Below, one piece after another: positions 1 through 4,638 of a stretch of 6,466 nt of DNA; within the stretch, counting starts at the first letter, position 1; each line of letters begins with the position of its first letter. Origin of the DNA: an uncultured Intestinimonas sp. Its GTDB lineage: Bacteria; Bacillota_A; Clostridia; Oscillospirales; Oscillospiraceae. A program made the position numbers and the translations under genes. The notes below the pieces were generated by a model. The model saw only the letters and a program-made list of their open reading frames with translations, was not told the origin of the DNA and did not search any database. The DNA is taken from positions 1 to 6,466 of the forward strand of contig CAUBHZ010000111.1 of the NCBI GenBank assembly GCA_958435885.1. Reading direction: 5' to 3'.

Positions 1-1
1 G

Positions 2-778
2 GACAAGCCGGTCATCGTCCAGCTGGGCAAGTATCTGGAGAACCTGGCCCATCTGGACTTCGGCAACTCCATCAAGATGCAGAAGGACCGCCCGGTCCTG
101 GAGATCATCGTCACCATGTTCCCCATCTCGGCGGGCATCGGTGCCATCGCCATCGCGTGGGCCATATTGGTGGGCGTCCCATTGGGATGCCTGGCGGCCT
201 ACAAGCGCGGCACCTGGGTGGACAGCCTGCTGCGGGTGATCTGTACGCTGGGTATCTCCATGCCCGGCTTCGTCATCGCCACCATGCTGCTGCACATCCT
301 CACCGGCGGCATCGAGGGGCTGAAGCTCTTCCCAACCATGTTTGACGGGACGGCAAAGAGCTATCTGCTGCCCTGTCTGGCCCTGGGCTTCTACCCCATG
401 TGCTACCTGTCCCGCCAGACCCGAACGGCCATGCTGGACGCCATCAACCAGGAGTATATCAAGACCGCCCGGGCCAAGGGCCTGAAGAACAAGAAGATCA
501 TCTTCAAGCACGCCCTGCGCAACGCCCTCATCCCGGTCATCACCTACCTGGGTCCCCAGATCGCCTTCACCCTGTGCGGCGGCTTCGTGGTGGAGAAGGT
601 CTTCTCCATCCCCGGCCTGGGACGCTACTTCATCTCCTCCATCCAGAACCGTGACTACCCCCTCATCATGGGCACCACCATTTTCCTGGCCGCCTTTATC
701 ATCGTGATGAACCTGATCGTGGACCTCCTTTACAAGCTGGTGGACCCGCGCATCAATCTTGCAAAGGGAGGGAACTGA
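2..778 (+). CDS. oppB: Oligopeptide ABC transporter permease OppB (5' partial)
   Basis: One of the two membrane permeases of an Opp/Dpp-type peptide importer; with OppC it forms the translocation channel in the cytoplasmic membrane. The frame is open from base 2, and the first residues (DKPVIVQLGKYLENLAHLDFGNSI) align by eye with the external loop after TM1 of E. coli OppB. About 55 N-terminal residues including TM1 therefore lie outside the window, and the Met codon at 77 is internal. In the 258 visible residues, hydrophobic segments lie near 44-66, 79-100, 120-140, 178-200 and 222-246. The EAA loop that docks onto the ATPases is at 151-174 (EYIKTARAKGLKNKKIIFKH). The C-terminal NRDYPLIMG and DPRINL motifs are typical of the family. 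The stop lies 3 nt before the oppC start, so the two are co-transcribed. The nickel permease NikB and DppB share this fold; the oppA context favours peptides. Confidence 0.95.
   Translation, partial: DKPVIVQLGKYLENLAHLDFGNSIKMQKDRPVLEIIVTMFPISAGIGAIAIAWAILVGVPLGCLAAYKRGTWVDSLLRVICTLGISMPGFVIATMLLHILTGGIEGLKLFPTMFDGTAKSYLLPCLALGFYPMCYLSRQTRTAMLDAINQEYIKTARAKGLKNKKIIFKHALRNALIPVITYLGPQIAFTLCGGFVVEKVFSIPGLGRYFISSIQNRDYPLIMGTTIFLAAFIIVMNLIVDLLYKLVDPRINLAKGGN
766..772 (+). promoter_or_regulatory. Ribosome binding site of oppC
   Basis: GGGAGGG lies inside the last codons of oppB, 9 nt before the ATG at 782. It supports that start and indicates translational linkage of oppB and oppC. Confidence 0.8.
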
Positions 779-781
779 TCC

Positions 782-2125
782 ATGGCAGAAAAGAAGAGAA
801 AAAAGCCTTTAGGCTCCCTCCGTCCCGACGTGGACGACATCCTGGACTGGAACAACCTGCCCCAGGATGCCTTTGAGCCGGCCAGCAGCACCGACAAAGA
901 GAATTTCATCCAGGACCGGGAGAGCGTCTCCTACTGGAAGGACGCCTGGCGGCGGCTGCGCCGCAACCGGGTGGCCATGGTGGCCATGGTCATCGTCATC
1001 CTCATCGGCCTCTTTGCCTTCGCCGGCCCCTTGTTTGTCCCCTACACCTACGACCAGGTGATCTCCGGCGCCAACAACATCCACCCCTGGCACTACACCC
1101 TGGAGGACCAGGCCGCCATCAACGCCTATATCGAGGAGCACACCGGCACCGCCAACCTCTCCCCCGATGAGGCTGTGGCCCAGGCCGAGGCCGAGGCCGA
1201 AGCCCGGGGCGAGACCCTCTCCCCCGTGGAGGCCGCCAAGATCCGCGCCACCGCCAAGGCCAATCAGGGCAAGGGCGAGGAGAACGTCACCGAGAAGGAT
1301 GCCGCCAAGGCCCTGGGCATCAAGGTCAAGCCCTTCGGCTACACCCAGGCCGAGCTGGAGCGCATGGCCGCCGGCGAGTCCGTTTTCCCCCACGTCTTCG
1401 GCTGCGACAACCAGGGCCGTGACATCATGGTGCGCACCATGATCGGCGCCCGGGTGTCCATGATCGTGGGCATCTGCTGCGCCATCATCGTGCTGGTCAT
1501 CGGCGCCCTCTACGGCTCCATCTCCGGCTACTGCGGCGGCAAGGTGGACGCCGTCATGCAGCGCATCGTGGAGATCATCTACACCATTCCCGAGGTGCTG
1601 GTCATCCTGCTGCTGGGCTCCACCCTCAAGCCCATCCTGGAGGAGTTCCAGAACTCCGGCGACGGCTTCTTCCAGAACATGGTGACCCTGCTGGGCGCCA
1701 ACCTCATCTCCATCTTCATCACCTTCGGTCTGCTCTACTGGGTGACCATGTCCCGCCTCATCCGCGGCCAGATCCTCCAGCTCAAGCAGCAGGAGTATGT
1801 CACCGCCGCCCGGGCCCTGGGCGCCTCCGGCGGGCGCATCATCAAGCGCCACCTGCTCCCCAACTGCATTGGCCAGATCGTCACCACCACCTTCCTGCAG
1901 ATCCCCTCGGCCATCTTCACCGAGTCCTTCCTCTCCTTCCTGGGCATGGGCGTCACCGCCCCCATGACCAGTCTGGGCTCCATGTGCTCCGACGCCCTGG
2001 GCGGTCTGAGCACCTACCCCTACCGCCTGTTCATCCCCGCCGCCATCCTGAGCCTCATGATCCTGTGCCTGAACCTCTTCGGCGACGGCCTCCGGGACGC
2101 TCTGGACCCCCGGCTGAAGAAATAA
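782..2125 (+). CDS. oppC: Oligopeptide ABC transporter permease OppC, with extra TM1-TM2 block
   Basis: Second membrane permease of the importer, partner of OppB. The polar N-terminus (1-60) ends in a basic stretch (WRRLRRNR, 56-63) before TM1 at about 64-85. The family motif HVFGCDNQGRD is at 204-214; the usual FGTD Thr is Cys208 here. Further hydrophobic segments lie near 224-246, 259-279, 304-326, 366-388 and 416-436. The EAA loop is at 338-361 (EYVTAARALGASGGRIIKRHLLPN), and the C-terminus FGDGLRDALDP is typical. At 447 aa it is far longer than the usual ~300. From memory, E. coli OppC has about 36 residues between TM1 and FGTD, against about 130 here. Another ~20 extra residues sit near 284-303. 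The start at 782 is fixed by a good Shine-Dalgarno. It lies 3 nt after oppB and 16 nt before oppD. The assignment to OppC/DppC is firm; the role of the added block is unknown. Confidence 0.95.
   Translation: MAEKKRKKPLGSLRPDVDDILDWNNLPQDAFEPASSTDKENFIQDRESVSYWKDAWRRLRRNRVAMVAMVIVILIGLFAFAGPLFVPYTYDQVISGANNIHPWHYTLEDQAAINAYIEEHTGTANLSPDEAVAQAEAEAEARGETLSPVEAAKIRATAKANQGKGEENVTEKDAAKALGIKVKPFGYTQAELERMAAGESVFPHVFGCDNQGRDIMVRTMIGARVSMIVGICCAIIVLVIGALYGSISGYCGGKVDAVMQRIVEIIYTIPEVLVILLLGSTLKPILEEFQNSGDGFFQNMVTLLGANLISIFITFGLLYWVTMSRLIRGQILQLKQQEYVTAARALGASGGRIIKRHLLPNCIGQIVTTTFLQIPSAIFTESFLSFLGMGVTAPMTSLGSMCSDALGGLSTYPYRLFIPAAILSLMILCLNLFGDGLRDALDPRLKK
1094..1378 (+). other. Lineage-specific Ala/Glu-rich block within OppC (residues ~105-199)
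   Basis: Residues 105-199 of OppC are not part of the standard permease fold. They are rich in Ala, Glu, Lys and Gln, lack a hydrophobic segment, and look largely helical (for example AVAQAEAEAEARGE at 131-144). Two similar short units, LSPDEAVAQAEA (126-137) and LSPVEAAKIRATA (146-158), suggest internal duplication. At DNA level there is a short GCCGAG-type microrepeat at about 1183-1200. In the usual OppC topology (N-terminus in the cytoplasm) the TM1-TM2 loop faces outside, so this block should sit on the face where OppA docks. That position is inferred from the family, and no function is claimed. Confidence 0.7.
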
Positions 2126-2128
2126 GAG

Positions 2129-2134
2129 AGGAGG
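2129..2134 (+). promoter_or_regulatory. Ribosome binding site of oppD
   Basis: A perfect AGGAGG in the 16-nt gap between oppC and oppD, 7 nt before the ATG at 2142. It fixes the oppD start. Confidence 0.85.
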
Positions 2135-2141
2135 AGACTCT

Positions 2142-3191
2142 ATGGAAAACAATCAGAAGACCGGCAAGCTGCTGGAAGTGAAGGATCTCCACGTCTCCTT
2201 TTTCACCCCCGCCGGCGAGGTAAAAGCCGTGGGCGGCATCAGCTATGACCTGGATTACGACGAAGTCATGGGCATCGTGGGCGAGTCCGGCTCCGGCAAG
2301 AGCGTGGAGGCCTACTCCATCATCGGACTCCTCCAGTCCCCCGGCAAGGTCATCGGCGGCTCCATCACCCTGGAGGGTGAGGACGTGCTGGCCAAGACCA
2401 AGGAGGAGATGGTGGCCCTGCGCGGCTCCAAGGTGGCCATGATCTTCCAGAACCCCATGACCTGCCTCAACCCCGTCTACACCATCGGCAACCAGCTCAT
2501 CGAGGCCCTCAAGGCCCACGACAAGCACGTCTCCAAGGAGGATGCCGCCAAGCGGGCCATGGAGATGCTGGAGCTGGTGGGCATCAACAACGTGGAAAAG
2601 CGGATGAAGCAGTACCCCCACGAGCTCTCCGGCGGCATGCGCCAGCGCGTCATGATCGCCATGGGCCTCATCTGCCACCCCCAGCTGCTCATCGCCGATG
2701 AGCCCACCACCGCTCTGGACGTGACCATCCAGGCCCAGATCCTGGAGCTCATGAAGGACCTGCAGAAGAAGACCCACATGGGCATCATCTTCATCACCCA
2801 CAACCTGGGCGTGGTGGCCGAGATCTGTGACAAGGTCTCCGTCATGTACGCCGGCAAGATGGTGGAGCAGGGTCCCGTGGACGACATCTTCTACAAGCCC
2901 GGCCATCCCTACACCATGGGCCTGCTGCGGTCCATGCCCCGTGTGGACGCCGAGAGCTATGAGCGCCTCATCCCCATCGAGGGCTCTCCCGTGGACATGC
3001 TCAATCCCCCCGAGGGCTGCCCCTTCGCCCCCCGGTGTGAGCACGCCATGAAGATCTGCCTGCACAAGATGCCCCCCTATGTGGAGCTGGGTGACAACCA
3101 CCGGGCTGCCTGCTGGCTGCGGGTGCAGGACCAGATTGAAAAGGAAAAGGCCGGCAAGACTGAGAACAAGGAGGTGGGCGACAATGGCTGA
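2142..3191 (+). CDS. oppD: Oligopeptide ABC transporter ATP-binding protein OppD
   Basis: Cytoplasmic ATPase that powers peptide uptake together with OppF. All nucleotide-binding motifs are present: Walker A GESGSGKS (47-54), Q-loop Gln103 in FQNP, signature LSGGMRQR (162-169), Walker B LLIADEP (182-188), D-loop ALD (191-193) and switch His220. After residue ~250 comes the C-terminal oligopeptide/dipeptide transporter region ([30 protein letters not shown]). Four cysteines (293, 299, 306, 324) are spaced C-X5-C-X6-C-X17-C. In some Dpp/Opp ATPases such cysteines hold an iron-sulfur cluster, so that is plausible but not shown here. The length of 349 aa is normal. The tail overlaps the oppF start by 8 bp, indicating coupled translation. 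DppD is the main alternative name. Confidence 0.96.
   Translation: MENNQKTGKLLEVKDLHVSFFTPAGEVKAVGGISYDLDYDEVMGIVGESGSGKSVEAYSIIGLLQSPGKVIGGSITLEGEDVLAKTKEEMVALRGSKVAMIFQNPMTCLNPVYTIGNQLIEALKAHDKHVSKEDAAKRAMEMLELVGINNVEKRMKQYPHELSGGMRQRVMIAMGLICHPQLLIADEPTTALDVTIQAQILELMKDLQKKTHMGIIFITHNLGVVAEICDKVSVMYAGKMVEQGPVDDIFYKPGHPYTMGLLRSMPRVDAESYERLIPIEGSPVDMLNPPEGCPFAPRCEHAMKICLHKMPPYVELGDNHRAACWLRVQDQIEKEKAGKTENKEVGDNG
3168..3174 (+). promoter_or_regulatory. Ribosome binding site of oppF, inside oppD
   Basis: AAGGAGG within the last codons of oppD, 9 nt before the ATG at 3184. It selects this start over the in-frame ATG at 3079. The 35 residues upstream of Met at 3184 are an Arg/Trp-rich out-of-frame reading of the conserved oppD tail and have no OppF character. 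Confidence 0.85.
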
Positions 3192-4254
3192 GAATCAGGA
3201 CATTCTGGTACAGGTGGACCACCTGACCAAGTACTTCCCTGTCAAGGGCATGAAGGGTCCCGGTGTCCAGGCCGTGGAGGACGTCTCCCTCTTCATCAAG
3301 CGGGGCGAGACCCTGGGCCTGGTGGGCGAGTCCGGCTGCGGCAAGACCACCCTGGGCCGCACCATCCTGCGGCTCCATGAGCCCACCTCCGGCTCCATCA
3401 TCTACGACGGCGTGCCCATCTACGAGCACGAGTACCCCTTTGAGCGCCAGAACGTCTCCGTCAAGGAGAAGGACGGCACCGTCCATGAGCGCTCCGTGCT
3501 GGTGAAGAAGGCGGTCCCCCGCGAGAAGGCGGTGGACATGCTCCCCTACCGGCGGAAGATGCAGATCATCTTCCAGGACCCCTCCGCCTCCCTGGACCCC
3601 CGTATGACGGTGGGTGAGATCATCGGCGAGGCCCTGGACATCCACAAGCTGTGCTCCAGCAAGGCCGAGCGCACCGAGCGCATCAAGGAACTCCTCAGCA
3701 TGGTGGGCCTCAACACCGAGCACGCCAACCGCTACCCCCACGAGTTCTCCGGCGGTCAGCAGCAGCGTGTGGGCATCGCCCGGGCCCTGGCCGTGAAGCC
3801 CGAGTTCATCGTCTGCGACGAGCCCATCTCCGCCCTGGACGTGTCCATCCAGTCCCAGGTGGTCAACATGCTGGAGGACATGCAGCATGACCTGGGCCTC
3901 ACCTACCTGTTCATCGCCCACGACCTGTCCGTGGTGCGCCACATCTCCAACCGCATCGGCGTCATGTACCTGGGCACCCTGGTGGAGCTGGCCGAGAGCT
4001 ATGAGCTCAACAAGCACCCCATCCACCCCTACACCAAGACCCTGCTCTCCGCCGTGCCGGTGCCCGACCCCGAGGTGAGCCGCACCCGCCAGCGCATCGT
4101 CCTCCAGGGCGACATCCCCTCCCCCATGAATCCCCCCTCCGGCTGCCGGTTCCACACCCGCTGCCCCTACGCCACCGAGAAGTGCAAGGAGGCCGTCCCC
4201 CAGCTCAAGGAACACGCCCCCGGTCACTGGGCTGCGTGCCACCTGCTCGGCTAA
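3184..4254 (+). CDS. oppF: Oligopeptide ABC transporter ATP-binding protein OppF
   Basis: Second ATPase of the importer, pairing with OppD in the cytoplasm. It is 356 aa from the ATG at 3184, which overlaps the oppD stop by 8 bp. Motifs: Walker A GESGCGKT (48-55), Q-loop Gln131 in FQDP, the OppF hallmark [14 protein letters not shown] (134-147), signature FSGGQQQR (189-195 region), Walker B FIVCDEP (208-214), ALD (217-219) and switch His245. The C-terminal region ends with cysteines 321, 327, 334 and 352 in the same C-X5-C-X6-C-X17-C spacing as OppD, a possible iron-sulfur site. Residues ~79-116 between Walker A and Q-loop form a charged insertion of about 30 residues compared with E. coli OppF (recalled alignment). 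The last 13 codons and stop are duplicated 195 bp downstream. DppF is the alternative name. Confidence 0.96.
   Translation: MAENQDILVQVDHLTKYFPVKGMKGPGVQAVEDVSLFIKRGETLGLVGESGCGKTTLGRTILRLHEPTSGSIIYDGVPIYEHEYPFERQNVSVKEKDGTVHERSVLVKKAVPREKAVDMLPYRRKMQIIFQDPSASLDPRMTVGEIIGEALDIHKLCSSKAERTERIKELLSMVGLNTEHANRYPHEFSGGQQQRVGIARALAVKPEFIVCDEPISALDVSIQSQVVNMLEDMQHDLGLTYLFIAHDLSVVRHISNRIGVMYLGTLVELAESYELNKHPIHPYTKTLLSAVPVPDPEVSRTRQRIVLQGDIPSPMNPPSGCRFHTRCPYATEKCKEAVPQLKEHAPGHWAACHLLG
4212..4254 (+). repeat. Direct repeat, copy 1 (3' end of oppF)
   Basis: This 43-bp stretch encodes the end of OppF ([13 protein letters not shown] and stop). It recurs at 4407-4449, exactly 195 bp downstream, with only two differences: C4248/G4443 and A4253/G4448. 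Both differences are silent in the oppF frame (Leu CTC/CTG; stop TAA/TGA). Confidence 0.95.
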
Positions 4255-4284
4255 CAGGGCGTGTTCCTGCGAGCGCAAGCGAGC

Positions 4285-4300
4285 CGCCGCATCTGCGGCG
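4285..4300. repeat. Inverted repeat / hairpin 1 of the intergenic element
   Basis: CGCCGCA (4285-4291) and TGCGGCG (4294-4300) are perfect complements; as RNA this gives a GC-rich stem closed by an AUCU tetraloop. Confidence 0.8.
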
Positions 4301-4307
4301 CACAAGC

Positions 4308-4328
4308 GTTTTGGGCGCTGCCCAAAAC
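4308..4328. repeat. Inverted repeat / hairpin 2 of the intergenic element
   Basis: GTTTTGGGC (4308-4316) and GCCCAAAAC (4320-4328) form a perfect 9-bp stem with a GCT loop. The downstream bases are CTTGCC, so it lacks the U-run of an intrinsic terminator on the + strand, and the - strand lacks one too. Confidence 0.85.
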
Positions 4329-4337
4329 CTTGCCGCA

Positions 4338-4356
4338 GGGCGGATTCACTCCGCCC
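4338..4356. repeat. Inverted repeat / hairpin 3 of the intergenic element
   Basis: GGGCGGA (4338-4344) and TCCGCCC (4350-4356) form a perfect 7-bp stem with a 5-nt TTCAC loop. Confidence 0.8.
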
Positions 4357-4381
4357 GAGGATGTGAAGTCATCCCAGGGAC

Positions 4382-4404
4382 CCCACGCGGCTCAGCCGCG
4401 TGGG
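4382..4404. repeat. Inverted repeat / hairpin 4 of the intergenic element
   Basis: CCCACGCGGC (4382-4391) and GCCGCGTGGG (4395-4404) form a perfect 10-bp stem with a TCA loop, ending two bases before the second direct-repeat copy. Confidence 0.85.
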
Positions 4405-4406
4405 AG

Positions 4407-4449
4407 ACACGCCCCCGGTCACTGGGCTGCGTGCCACCTGCTGGGCTGA
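4407..4449 (+). pseudogene. Direct repeat, copy 2: orphan fragment of an oppF 3' end
   Basis: 41 of 43 bases match the end of oppF. Read in the same frame it again gives [13 protein letters not shown] and a stop (TGA), including the last cysteine of the OppF C-terminal motif. The frame between the oppF TAA and this fragment has no other stop. It has no start codon or ribosome binding site of its own, so it is a fragment rather than a gene. It could be the displaced original tail of this oppF, or the tail of a related oppF/dppF allele brought in by recombination. The purely synonymous differences mildly favour a once-functional coding origin. Confidence 0.75.
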
Positions 4450-4480
4450 CGCGCCGCCCGCGCTTCCACGGTTTTCATTC

Positions 4481-4510
4481 TTTACAGAATTGTTACAGAC
4501 GTGTTATAAT
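4481..4510 (+). promoter_or_regulatory. Promoter of oppA (housekeeping sigma type, extended -10)
   Basis: TTTACA (4481-4486) as -35, an 18-bp spacer, and a consensus TATAAT (4505-4510) preceded by TGT (4502-4504), giving an extended -10. It lies in a short AT-rich island (about 4476-4520) within otherwise GC-rich DNA. Transcription should begin near 4517-4519. A direct repeat TTACAGA (4482-4488 and 4493-4499), 11 bp apart, overlaps the -35 and spacer and could be an activator or repressor site. This promoter lets oppA be expressed apart from oppBCDF. Confidence 0.85.
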
Positions 4511-4524
4511 GGCCCTGTAATCCT

Positions 4525-4542
4525 GAAAGACCATGGTCTTTC
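4525..4542. promoter_or_regulatory. 18-bp perfect palindrome in the oppA leader (operator or 5' hairpin)
   Basis: GAAAGACCATGGTCTTTC is its own reverse complement and starts about 6-8 nt downstream of the predicted transcription start. As DNA it could be a dimeric regulator site placed to block initiation or early elongation. As RNA it could fold into a 5'-terminal hairpin, a known way to stabilise abundant mRNAs. The sequence cannot separate these. Confidence 0.6.
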
Positions 4543-4564
4543 GGCGTCCGCCGTGCGGACGCCG
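4542..4564 (+). promoter_or_regulatory. GC-rich leader hairpin of oppA
   Basis: CGGCGTCCGC (4542-4551) pairs with GCGGACGCCG (4555-4564), giving a perfect 10-bp stem with a 3-nt loop. It directly adjoins the preceding palindrome. No U-run follows, so it is not an intrinsic terminator. An alternative short stem, GCCGG (4561-4565) with CCGGC (4573-4577), competes for part of it. Confidence 0.7.
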
Positions 4565-4584
4565 GACCGTGGCCGGCTGTGTTG

Positions 4585-4613
4585 TGTATCTCGCTGTCAG
4601 GCGAAACGATACA
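4585..4613 (+). promoter_or_regulatory. Third leader hairpin upstream of the oppA RBS
   Basis: TGTATC (4585-4590) pairs with GATACA (4608-4613), and the inner TCGC (4591-4594) with GCGA (4601-4604); a 3-nt bulge (AAC) lies on the 3' side and the loop is TGTCAG. It ends 13 nt before the GGAGG of oppA and leaves that site unpaired. Confidence 0.6.
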
Positions 4614-4626
4614 AAAAATGAAAGAT

Positions 4627-4631
4627 GGAGG
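4627..4631 (+). promoter_or_regulatory. Ribosome binding site of oppA
   Basis: GGAGG, 7 nt before the ATG at 4639. It chooses this start over the in-frame codons at 4579 and 4618. The 4639 start also gives a clean lipoprotein signal peptide beginning MKKTK. Confidence 0.9.
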
Positions 4632-4638
4632 TCCAATT

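Larger units (their letters stand above)
4255..4406. repeat. Hairpin-rich intergenic element between the direct repeats (REP/MITE-like)
   Basis: 152 bp separating the two copies of the oppF tail and packed with short, near-perfect inverted repeats (4285-4300, 4308-4328, 4338-4356, 4382-4404). GGGCGTGT at 4257-4264 is the inverse of ACACGCCC at 4407-4414, so a ~158-bp unit with 8-bp terminal inverted repeats can be drawn. A longer 12-bp match links 4257-4268 to 4208-4219 within oppF. No target-site duplication of the usual 2-9 bp flanks the 158-bp unit. There is no transposase gene and no U-tract after any hairpin. The appearance resembles small non-autonomous or REP-like repeats; only a genome-wide copy count would confirm this. 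Confidence 0.6.

Noticed and set aside
809..2152. A 447-codon open frame on the - strand opposite oppC
   Set aside because: Same antisense artefact of G/C-rich third positions; low-complexity Gly/Asp/His/Val product with no recognisable domain.
4308..4328. Intrinsic terminator after oppF
   Set aside because: Strong stem, but no T-run follows on either strand, so oppF transcripts may read on toward oppA.
4261..4449. A possible 62-codon small gene (GTG start) after oppF
   Set aside because: No ribosome binding site near the GTG; the body is a series of inverted repeats and the end is simply the duplicated oppF tail.
4252..4449. Stop-codon readthrough extending OppF by 65 residues
   Set aside because: The frame is open, but the TAA-CAG context is not a known readthrough signal and OppF is complete at the TAA. 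The inserted codons read as repeat DNA.
4407..4449. CRISPR-like direct repeats
   Set aside because: Only two copies, 195 bp apart, and the repeat is coding sequence of oppF; no array or cas genes.
4579..4638. An earlier oppA start at 4579 or 4618
   Set aside because: Neither has a suitable Shine-Dalgarno, and extra residues would precede an otherwise ideal lipoprotein signal that begins at 4639.
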